From: Alphaproteobacteria bacterium
GTDB taxonomy: Bacteria > Pseudomonadota > Alphaproteobacteria > Micropepsales > Micropepsaceae
Assembly: GCA_021325375.1 (NCBI GenBank)
Contig: JAJPHG010000029.1
Span: 31,681-95,680 of the forward strand
Direction of reading: 5' to 3'
Length of the DNA stretch: 64,000 nt
Position numbers and translations under genes: made by a program. The notes under the pieces were generated by a model. That model ran no database searches, was not told the DNA's origin, and saw only the letters and a program-made list of their open reading frames with translations. Below, in pieces: positions 36,015 to 44,197 of this stretch (the stretch's first letter is position 1; every line of letters starts with the position of its first letter).

Positions 36015-39000
36015 ATGGCGCAGGACCCGATCATCCTGAACGGCGCGCCGAGCCAACTCGACCGGCGGATCGACGCCGTCTCCGGCGAGCATGCCGAGGT
36101 CGATGGCCGCGGCCTCGCGGCGCTCCTCGCCTTCCCGGCGGAGTTCGGCAAGCTGATCCTCTTCTACGACCTCGACGACCGGCCGGACGGGACCTGGGAG
36201 GACTTCTTCGTCTACGACGCGTCGCTGGCGCTTTCGCGGCTCGCGGCGGCGGATATGGCGGCGCGGTCGGAGGCTTTCCGCGCGCTGGAGCAGCGCACCG
36301 CCCAGGCCGAGGATTTCCAAGCGAAGTTCGCAGCCTTCACCGAGATGTTCGCCGCGGCGGCCGAGCCGGCGCGCGACGTCGACCGCTGCCTCCGGGGCCT
36401 TTCGACGGAGATGCACGACGAGGCGGCGCTCGCGTTCCGCACGCGTGTGACGGCCGCGATCGAGGACGGGCTCAAGGGACAACTCGCGCTGCTCGCCGGC
36501 TATGCCAAAGGCGCGGACGGCGCGCGCGCGCTGCGGCGTACCGTGCCGCTCGATCTCTCCGGCTTCTCGGCGATCTGGGACGCCGGCGACGCGGGGGCCG
36601 ACGGCTCGATCTATGACGGCCGCACGCGGCAGCAGAGGATCGACGGCGCGCTCACGCATGTGCGCGCCGTGTTCGACGCATCCATGGACGGGTTCGGCGA
36701 TCTCGCGAGCGCGGCGGCGTCCGACCTCGACGCGACGCTGGCGACGGGCAACCACAAGCCGCACCTCGCGCTCTACATCGCGTTCCTGAAGCTGTTCGCG
36801 ACGGCGCAGGACACGATCAACACCATGGCCGAGCGCTATGCCGCTTTCTATTACCATGACGTGCTGCGCGAGGACTACCGCAAGGCGGCGCCGGACCGCG
36901 TCTATCTGACCTTCACCCTTGCCGACGACGAGGACGCGACGAGCAGCGTGGTTCCGGCGGACACGCTGTTTCCCGCGGGCCAGGACGCGCTGGGCGAAGA
37001 CATCCTCTACGGCGCCGAGAAGAGCCTGACCGTCACGGCGGCGGCGGTCACCGACATCCGCACGCTGCGCGTCGAGCACGGACCGCTGATCCCCAAGCGC
37101 GGCGATCCCGGCGGCGTGGTGACGCGGCGCATCCTGACCTCCGCCGCCGCGACGGCGCCCGTGCAGAACGTCGCGGACGCATGGACGACGTTCGGGCCGC
37201 TGGTCGAGAGCGAGAGCGCGACGCAGATCTCGACGCTCGCCCTGCTCGGCTTCGCGATTTCGTCGCCGACGCTGATGCTGATGGGCGGAACACGCAAGAT
37301 CACGCTCACGATCAGCTATTCGCAGGAGTCGGCGCAGGCGCTGGACGCGCTGCTGGCGGCCTTGTCGGAAGCGACCGGCATGGAGCAGTCGGCGATCCTC
37401 GTCGCGGTGCTCGAATCCGCCTTCGCGATCACCTTGTCGACGGTCGACGGCTGGCTCGCGGTCAAGAGCTACGACGTGACGCTGCCGGAAGGCGGCGACG
37501 GCTTCTCGCTGGTCATCGGCTTGGACGAACAGGCGGACGGCATTGCGCCGTTCGATCCCGCGCCGGACGCGGTCTCGCCGGACGACGGCCCCAACCCCTC
37601 GCCGAAAGCGCCGACGCTGCGCGCGTATCTGCGGCAGGAGGCGGTCGCGCTGGGCACGACGCAGGTCGCCGGCGCGACGGTGGAGGTCTATCCGCTCTCG
37701 CTGCTCGAGCCTCTGCGGATGACCGCATGGTCGATCGACGTCTCGGTGACCGGCTTCGCGGTCGCGGCGCTCGCCAGCACCGACGGCGAGATCGATCCCA
37801 GCAAGCCCTTCGTCGCGTTCGGCGCGGCGCCGGTGGTGGGATCCTTCCTCGACATCCGCGCGCCGGAACTGTTCGTCAAGATCCCGGCGACGCTGTCGGT
37901 GGCGCTGAGCTGGTTCGCGCTGCCGCCCAACACGGACGGTTTCACCGGCTGGTATCGCAACTACACCGTCGGTCTCGACGGCAAGGAGCAGCAGACTCAG
38001 CTTCTCGACAACACGTCCTTCACCGTCGGCATGACGGTCGAAAACCACGGCCCCTGGACGCTGGCGACGCTTACGGCCGAGCAGAGCTATCTGTTCCGCA
38101 CCGAGGACGGCGTGAACTGCGTCACGCCGCCGGCGCTCAAGGGCACGCCGTGCCGGACGACCGAGTTCCTGGACCTGAGCGTGACGGCGGCGGACGCGCC
38201 GGCCTATTACGATCCGGCCGCCAGCGCGATCCGCATCGCGCTGTCCGCACCGAGCTATGCCTTCGGCGACAGCCTTTATGCGGTGAACGTGCTGGCCTCG
38301 GTGCTGTCGGACATCAGCCCGGACAGCACCTCGACCGCCGACAGCAACACGACCGCAACGGCGACCGCGACGGCCAATGGCGACGTCACGACCACCACGA
38401 CGCAAAGCCAGACGAAAACCACCGAGACGACGGTGACGACCGAGACCGAAGGCGACGTGATCAACTATCCCAACCAGCCATGGCTGCCGCAGGCAACGGC
38501 CGTCGACATCACTTACACCGCGCGTGCGACCGACGGGGATGGGACCTATTTCTACCTTCTGCCCTTCGCCGGCATCGCGGTCAGCATGCCGAGCGAAGAC
38601 GCGCCGGAGCCCTTGCTGCCCGACTACCCCTATCCCGGCAATCTCTATATCGGGCTCGACAAGCTCCTGCCGCAGCAGACCCAGACGCTGTTCTTCCAGA
38701 TGACGGCAGGCGGCGGCGCCTGGCCGGATCCCGGCGCGGCGGTGAGCTGGGCCGTCCTTTCCGGCAACGACTGGGAGACGCTGAGCGATGCGCAGATCCT
38801 CGCCGACGGCACCAATTCGCTGCAGAACTCCGGCATCGTCGCGCTGAGCCTGCCGGCGTTCGACATCGCGCCGGGCACGGTGATGCCGGCCGGCGCGCGC
38901 TGGCTGCATGTCGGCGCGGCAAGCCCGCAGACTCATCCGACGACCGGCGCCCTGCTCGCCAACGCGCTCACCGCCCGTTGCCGCGGCGCCGACGGCGCCG

Positions 39001-39791
39001 ACCGTTTTGCGGGACCCCTGCCGGCGGGGACGATCCAGAGTTCGGTGCAGGACCTGCCGCTGGTGGCAGCCATCCTGCAGCCCGCGGCGTCGTTCGGCGG
39101 GCGGCCGGCACAGACCGGCGATGTGTTCCGGACCTGGCTTGGCGAGAGGCTCCGTCACAAGAACCGGGCGATCCAGAGCTGGGACATCGAGCGGCTGGTG
39201 CTGGAAGCCTTTCCCGCGATCTGGAAGGTGCAGGCGCTGCCGGCGCGGGACGCCGCAGGCGAGACGGTGCCGGGGCACATCCTGGTCGTCGTGGTGCCGG
39301 GACCGGAAAGCAGCGGCACGATGGAACCGGCGATCCCTTATGCGAGCCCGGACCTGCTGGCGCAGATCGACGCGATGCTGAGCGAGGTCATCACGCCCTT
39401 CGTCGTGAGCCCGTTCGGCGGCTTGCGCATAGCCAATCCGATCTATGTGCGCATCAAGGTCAGCGCCGCGGTGCAATTCGCCGCCGACGGCGACGGCGGT
39501 GCGCTTGTGGGGCAGCTCAACAGCGAGCTCGTCGAATATCTGTCGCCCTGGTTCTATGACACCGAGCGCGCGACGCTGGGCGCGAACTATGTGACGGAAG
39601 ACGCCATCGCCGAGTTCATCGAGACGCGGCCCTATGTCGACGCGCTTTCCTCGCTGTCGCTGACCTACCTGCCGGACCTGAATAGCGTGCGCTGGTGCTT
39701 CCTGACCTCGGCGGCGCAGCACGATCTGACGGCGGTCGACGTCGGCCCCTGCGCGCTGGAGACGGCGCTGCCCGCGCCGGTGCCGGCATGA
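36015..39791 (+). CDS. eCIS baseplate wedge protein, gpJ-like (Afp11/Pvc11-like)
   Basis: The 1258-residue product is the large baseplate J-like protein. The conserved J core is C-terminal, near residues 1020-1200 (RPAQTGDVFRTWLGERLRHKN, IQSWDIERLVLEAFPAIWKV, PFGGLRIANPIYVRIKVSAA), as in Afp11/Pvc11. The first 800 residues form helical and beta domains that brace the wedge. A low-complexity threonine-rich linker at about 770-817 (STADSNTTATATATANGD and onward) is unusual for a packed baseplate part. The stop overlaps the start of the effector-like gene by four bases. Confidence 0.9.
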   Translation: MAQDPIILNGAPSQLDRRIDAVSGEHAEVDGRGLAALLAFPAEFGKLILFYDLDDRPDGTWEDFFVYDASLALSRLAAADMAARSEAFRALEQRTAQAEDFQAKFAAFTEMFAAAAEPARDVDRCLRGLSTEMHDEAALAFRTRVTAAIEDGLKGQLALLAGYAKGADGARALRRTVPLDLSGFSAIWDAGDAGADGSIYDGRTRQQRIDGALTHVRAVFDASMDGFGDLASAAASDLDATLATGNHKPHLALYIAFLKLFATAQDTINTMAERYAAFYYHDVLREDYRKAAPDRVYLTFTLADDEDATSSVVPADTLFPAGQDALGEDILYGAEKSLTVTAAAVTDIRTLRVEHGPLIPKRGDPGGVVTRRILTSAAATAPVQNVADAWTTFGPLVESESATQISTLALLGFAISSPTLMLMGGTRKITLTISYSQESAQALDALLAALSEATGMEQSAILVAVLESAFAITLSTVDGWLAVKSYDVTLPEGGDGFSLVIGLDEQADGIAPFDPAPDAVSPDDGPNPSPKAPTLRAYLRQEAVALGTTQVAGATVEVYPLSLLEPLRMTAWSIDVSVTGFAVAALASTDGEIDPSKPFVAFGAAPVVGSFLDIRAPELFVKIPATLSVALSWFALPPNTDGFTGWYRNYTVGLDGKEQQTQLLDNTSFTVGMTVENHGPWTLATLTAEQSYLFRTEDGVNCVTPPALKGTPCRTTEFLDLSVTAADAPAYYDPAASAIRIALSAPSYAFGDSLYAVNVLASVLSDISPDSTSTADSNTTATATATANGDVTTTTTQSQTKTTETTVTTETEGDVINYPNQPWLPQATAVDITYTARATDGDGTYFYLLPFAGIAVSMPSEDAPEPLLPDYPYPGNLYIGLDKLLPQQTQTLFFQMTAGGGAWPDPGAAVSWAVLSGNDWETLSDAQILADGTNSLQNSGIVALSLPAFDIAPGTVMPAGARWLHVGAASPQTHPTTGALLANALTARCRGADGADRFAGPLPAGTIQSSVQDLPLVAAILQPAASFGGRPAQTGDVFRTWLGERLRHKNRAIQSWDIERLVLEAFPAIWKVQALPARDAAGETVPGHILVVVVPGPESSGTMEPAIPYASPDLLAQIDAMLSEVITPFVVSPFGGLRIANPIYVRIKVSAAVQFAADGDGGALVGQLNSELVEYLSPWFYDTERATLGANYVTEDAIAEFIETRPYVDALSSLSLTYLPDLNSVRWCFLTSAAQHDLTAVDVGPCALETALPAPVPA

Positions 39792-41761
39792 AGGCGGTCG
39801 TGCAGCAGACGCGCGTGCCGCGGGAGACCGAACCCGAAGCGGCGCAGGCCTTCGCGGGAGCAGCGTCCGGGCTCGCGCGGGTGATGAACGAAGGCCCGCG
39901 GGCGGCCGCGCAGCAGGCGCTGCGCGCGACGCTGAACCCGCCGGTGCAGCGTCAAGTCAACAGCACCGGCCTGCCGGACGCGCTCAAGAGCGGCGTCGAG
40001 GAGCTGTCCGGGCTTTCGCTGGACGACGTGCGCGTCCACTACAACGCGACGACGCCCGCGCCGCTGCAGGCGGCGGCTTTCACGCGCGGCAGCGAGATCC
40101 ATCTCGCGCCGGGCCAGGAGCGCCACCTCGCGCACGAGGCCTGGCATGTCGTCCAACAGAAGCAGGGCCGCGTGAAATCGACCGGCACCGTCGCCGGCCA
40201 GCCTCTGAACGACGATGCGGCGCTGGAGCACGAGGCCGACGTCATGGGCGGCAGGGCGTTGAACGGACCGGTGCAGCGCCGCGCGCTTTCCTCGGTCGCG
40301 CGCGGCGCGGCGGTGGTGCAGCGTGTGAAGAAGCAGGTCACCGGCATCACCCATCTCGTCCAGGCGCGCGACGATTCCGTGTTCGAGGGCGATGAGGTCG
40401 CCGAACTGCACGACCGCGATATCGTCGACATCGACGAGAACGACGTCTACCTCTCGCGGCGCGGGCCCAACCAGGAAGACTTCCGCGAGACCGAGGACCG
40501 CGACGGACCGCAGCATTATGAGTGGTTCCGCGTGCGCACGATCAACGGCATCGCGGCCGCGCCGGACACCTACATCCGCGAGGACACGATCGAGGATGTG
40601 GGCGAAGACGCGCTGGACGTCGAACCCTGGCTGGTCTTCGGCACCGACGGCCGCAGCGAGCAGGAAATCCGCGACGCCGTGCGGATCGGCTACCGCCGCT
40701 TCGACACCGCGGAGTCCTATCATACGGCGCATCTGCTTTCCGCCGTGCTGAACGACAGCGACCTGGACCGCAGTGAGTACGAGATCATCTACAAATTCGA
40801 CGTGGAGCCCGGCGAAACCGCCGAGGAGCTCGACGACTGGCTCGTGCGGGTCGCCGGCATGTTCGAAGGCCGCATCGACACCCTCATCATCCACAATGCC
40901 GGCGGCGGCGATGAGGCTGTCGCAACCGCTTGGGGCGTGATGGACACGCTCAAGCGCGAGGGGATCGTGCGCGAGATCGGCCTGGGCAATGTCAGGACGC
41001 AGCACGCCGGTCTGGTCAATGCGCTGCAGGAACAGTCGCCGATCGACGTGATCGAGAACTCCATCAGCAGCATCCTGAGCGACGACGGTCTCCGTGAGTT
41101 GGTCGCGGGCACGGATGCGCGAGTTCTCTACTACGACGTCATGGGCTTGGCTCGCGCCGCCGGCGTGAACAACGAGGCGGGAATCCGGGCATTGATCGCC
41201 ACGATGGAGCAGATCAATCCGCGCAGCGCCGCAATCCTCAGCAGCTCGCGCTCTGAAGGACGGGAGCAGAACTTCGAACGTTACGGGACCGACGCCGGCG
41301 TCTGGAGCAACCAGATCATGGAGATAATTTCAGGCTGGAAGCGGCGCGCCGCCGCCCCCGCCGAGGAGTTGCCGCTTGCCGTCCGTCAGAAGCTCTTGAG
41401 GGTGTTGCAGAACCACGCCGTGCTGGCGCGCGGTTTTCAGGAGGAATTGCTGAGGCGGCAGGATTCCAAGGACAGCGAAGCGACAGTGCTGCCGACGCCG
41501 ACCGAAAGCGAATTCACACAATGGTTGACCAGAGGACTCGAACTGCCGCGCGAAATACTCGCCGCGGTCGTCCCCGACCGTCCGGGTTTGCTGGCGCGCT
41601 ATCGCGGCGCATCGGTGGTGGAGCAACTGAGGCTGCTGATGTTCGGCACGAGCTGCTACGCGATCCCGGCGGCGGAGATGATCAGCCTGACATGCCATAC
41701 GCTCGAGGAATGGAACGCCGGCGTGCGGTTTCAGTGCACCCAGATCGCGAACCAGGGCTGA
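39788..41761 (+). CDS. DUF4157 protein with aldo/keto-reductase-like domain, candidate eCIS effector
   Basis: The 657-residue product has a DUF4157 domain at about 50-165, with the zinc-peptidase-like HEAWH (116-120) in LAHEAWHVVQQKQGRV and a later LEHEAD (147-151). DUF4157 proteins are known associates of eCIS clusters and often carry toxin domains. Residues 277-510 look like an aldo/keto reductase: FDTAESYH gives D306 and Y311, IIYKFD gives K336, LIIHN gives H369, followed by EGIVREIGLGNV and a phosphate-loop-like ILSSSRSEGREQNFE. The spacing fits the AKR catalytic tetrad. Residues 520-657 are unassigned. The gene starts at an ATGA overlap with gpJ and ends six bases before the Pvc12-like gene, so it is an integral part of the operon. 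No immunity gene is adjacent. Confidence 0.8.
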   Translation: MKAVVQQTRVPRETEPEAAQAFAGAASGLARVMNEGPRAAAQQALRATLNPPVQRQVNSTGLPDALKSGVEELSGLSLDDVRVHYNATTPAPLQAAAFTRGSEIHLAPGQERHLAHEAWHVVQQKQGRVKSTGTVAGQPLNDDAALEHEADVMGGRALNGPVQRRALSSVARGAAVVQRVKKQVTGITHLVQARDDSVFEGDEVAELHDRDIVDIDENDVYLSRRGPNQEDFRETEDRDGPQHYEWFRVRTINGIAAAPDTYIREDTIEDVGEDALDVEPWLVFGTDGRSEQEIRDAVRIGYRRFDTAESYHTAHLLSAVLNDSDLDRSEYEIIYKFDVEPGETAEELDDWLVRVAGMFEGRIDTLIIHNAGGGDEAVATAWGVMDTLKREGIVREIGLGNVRTQHAGLVNALQEQSPIDVIENSISSILSDDGLRELVAGTDARVLYYDVMGLARAAGVNNEAGIRALIATMEQINPRSAAILSSSRSEGREQNFERYGTDAGVWSNQIMEIISGWKRRAAAPAEELPLAVRQKLLRVLQNHAVLARGFQEELLRRQDSKDSEATVLPTPTESEFTQWLTRGLELPREILAAVVPDRPGLLARYRGASVVEQLRLLMFGTSCYAIPAAEMISLTCHTLEEWNAGVRFQCTQIANQG

Positions 41762-41767
41762 CGGACC

Positions 41768-44197
41768 ATGGCCGACAGCGCCGTCATCAACGCCGCCGCG
41801 ACGCCGAGCAACCACGGGCTCGACTTCGCCTGGCTGAAGGCGCGGGGCGTCGACATCATCCAGCTTCTCGCGGGCAACGTCTGGACGGACTACAACGAGC
41901 ACGATCCCGGCGTCACGACGCTCGAGCAGCTCTGCTACGCGCTGACCGAGCTTTCCTACCGCGCCGAGTTCCCGATGGCCGACCTCCTGGCCGATCCGCG
42001 CGGCGCCGTCGACGCGCACGCGCAGGCGCTGTTCACGGCACGGCGCATCCTGTCGTGCAATCCGGTGACGGTGAACGACTACCGCAAGCTGCTCGTCGAC
42101 CGCATCGCGGAGATCGCCAATGCCTGGCTGACGCCGCTGACGCCGGACGAGGCGGACGGGTTCGTGGGCCTCTATCGCATTTGCGTATTCGCGCCCGGCG
42201 CCGATCCCTGCGGCTGCGAACCCCACCACGAGCCCGACCGGATCCGCAAGACGGTCAAGGACGTCTATTGCGCCTATCGCGATCTGTGCGAAGACGTGGA
42301 CGACGTCGTGCTGCTGGGTCCCGTGCGGACGGTCGTGACCGCCACCGTGTCCATCGATTCGACGCGCGCGGCGGAGGCGATCCTGGCCGCAATCCTGTTC
42401 AACGCCGCCAACGTCTTCGCGCCCGTGCCGACCCGCATGCCGCTCTCGGCGCTCATCGACGCGGGCAAGACCGCGACGGAGATCTTCGACGGGCCGGTCC
42501 TGCGCAACGGCTTCATCTCGAACGACCAGCTGCAGCCGATGGCGCCTTGCATTCCGGTGTCCTATGTCGCCCGCGCCATCGCGCGCACGCCGGGCGTGGC
42601 GGGCGTGCGCAACATCACGGTCAAGGCGGGCGACAACCCGCCGGTCTCCGGCGGCAACGTCGCGGTGCCCGCGGACGCCATCCTGGTGATGGACACCGAG
42701 CCGACGCCGAAGGGATACACGATCCGGCTGCTGCGCAAGGGCGTCGAGGTCAAGCCGGACATCCGCCGGGTCCACAGCGAGCTCAAGCGCCTGCGCGCGC
42801 AGCAGGCACGCACCTATCCGCTGGCGGCGCAGTACGATCGTTATTTCGGCATGCCGAAGGGGCGCCACTACGAGCTGAAGAGCTACTATTCGATCCAGAA
42901 CCAGTATCCCGCGGTCTACGGCATCAACGAGCAGGGCGTGCCGCCCGAGGCGGGCACGGCGCGGCGCGGCCAGGCCAAGCAGCTCAAAGGCTATCTCCTC
43001 GCCGCCGAGCAGATCCTGGCGAATTTCCTCGCCCAGCTCGCCAATGCGAAGCGGCTGTTCTCCATCGAGCCGCTCTCACAGACCTATTTCCTCCAATACC
43101 TCGACAAATCGGTGCCGGAGGTCGAGCCCATCCTGACGGCAGGCTACAAGACCGGTCTGGACCGCATCGTCAGCGCCAGCGATCCGGTGCTCGAGCGGCG
43201 CAATCGCTTCCTGGATTTCCTTCTTGCCCTTTATGGCGAGATGCTGGACGCGTCGATGCTCGTCACCCGGCCGGGCCGCACGCCGAGCGACTCCGAAGAG
43301 CTGACGCGACTGCAGACCGCGAAGCTGCGGCTTCTTCATGCGTTGGTCGCGGCGACGCGCGGGCGCGGACGCGGCTTCGACTACCGGGCGCCGGCCGGGA
43401 CGCGAAACATCGCGGGCATGCTGATCAAGTCGCGCATCCAGCTCGGGCTCGACCCGTTGCCGCAGCGGCTGCGCGCCGACCTTCTCGCCGAGCATGCGGC
43501 GAAGATCGTGGCGACCGATCCCGAGGCGACGATCGGACAACCGCTTGCCGGCGACGAAGACGCGATCCGCGACGGGTTCCGCGCCGTGACGCCGCCAGGC
43601 GATGCGGGAGAGGGGCCGTCGGTCCTGCAGGGCCAGCGCTTGACCGACGAATTCCTGCGCGCGGCATCCGATGTGGCGAACTATCGCGTCGGGCCGCTCG
43701 CGGGCGGCCGGGGCGTGGCGCTCGTCTGCCGCGCATCGGCCGGCGAACCCTGGCGGATGGTCGGCCGCTTCGCCGACGAGGCAAGCGCCGGCGCGGCGGC
43801 GACGCGGCTGGCGCAGGTGGCGAGCGCGTTGTCCGATCCGACCCGGCAGCTTCAGGTCGTGGAGCATATCCTGCTGCGCTCCGCGCGCGGGATTTCGGGG
43901 AGCGACGACTTCTCCTACAGCTTCACGATCAGCGCGGTGGTTGTGGCGTCGTTCGGACTGGTGGGCGACCAGGACTATCAGACGGCGGTGCGGCAGGTCG
44001 TAAGCGCCAACGCGCCGGCGGCGGTGCTGGTGGAATACTGCTTCCTCAACCCGGCGCAGGGGCTCCTGTTCGATGCCGCTTACGGCGCGTGGCAGCTTGC
44101 TCTCCATTCCGGGTTTCCGGCTGGGATCGAAGCGACATCCATCATCCTCAGGGATTTTCTGGCGGCGCACCGCTCGCCCGAGCCGGAGGTGGCGTGA
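41768..44197 (+). CDS. eCIS baseplate-associated protein (Afp12/Pvc12-like)
   Basis: The 809-residue product corresponds to the large Pvc12/Afp12 wedge proteins. The diagnostic N-terminus is present: FAWLKARGVDIIQLLAGNVW, then WTDYNEHDPGVTTLEQLCYA. Later parts include a segment of the type LSFIEPLSQTYFLQYLD and a C-terminal HILLR region ending RDFLAAHR. It is expected at the periphery of the baseplate together with gpJ. No enzyme motif is seen. The stop codon overlaps the ATG of the tape-measure gene by one base (TGATG). Confidence 0.85.
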   Translation: MADSAVINAAATPSNHGLDFAWLKARGVDIIQLLAGNVWTDYNEHDPGVTTLEQLCYALTELSYRAEFPMADLLADPRGAVDAHAQALFTARRILSCNPVTVNDYRKLLVDRIAEIANAWLTPLTPDEADGFVGLYRICVFAPGADPCGCEPHHEPDRIRKTVKDVYCAYRDLCEDVDDVVLLGPVRTVVTATVSIDSTRAAEAILAAILFNAANVFAPVPTRMPLSALIDAGKTATEIFDGPVLRNGFISNDQLQPMAPCIPVSYVARAIARTPGVAGVRNITVKAGDNPPVSGGNVAVPADAILVMDTEPTPKGYTIRLLRKGVEVKPDIRRVHSELKRLRAQQARTYPLAAQYDRYFGMPKGRHYELKSYYSIQNQYPAVYGINEQGVPPEAGTARRGQAKQLKGYLLAAEQILANFLAQLANAKRLFSIEPLSQTYFLQYLDKSVPEVEPILTAGYKTGLDRIVSASDPVLERRNRFLDFLLALYGEMLDASMLVTRPGRTPSDSEELTRLQTAKLRLLHALVAATRGRGRGFDYRAPAGTRNIAGMLIKSRIQLGLDPLPQRLRADLLAEHAAKIVATDPEATIGQPLAGDEDAIRDGFRAVTPPGDAGEGPSVLQGQRLTDEFLRAASDVANYRVGPLAGGRGVALVCRASAGEPWRMVGRFADEASAGAAATRLAQVASALSDPTRQLQVVEHILLRSARGISGSDDFSYSFTISAVVVASFGLVGDQDYQTAVRQVVSANAPAAVLVEYCFLNPAQGLLFDAAYGAWQLALHSGFPAGIEATSIILRDFLAAHRSPEPEVA

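Noticed and set aside
35919..39722. 1267-codon open frame on the minus strand opposite the gpJ gene
   Set aside because: The plus-strand protein has clear family blocks and fits the operon; the antisense product is low-complexity and arginine-rich.
39695..39787. Longer N-terminus for the DUF4157 protein inside the gpJ gene
   Set aside because: The ATG at 39788 overlaps the gpJ stop in the usual way and no family residues lie before it.
41521..44196. Upstream extension of the tape-measure frame through the Pvc12-like gene, suggesting a 2168-residue fusion
   Set aside because: The Pvc12-like protein in the other frame has strong family motifs; the extension is arginine-rich shadow sequence, and the tape-measure family starts at 44197.
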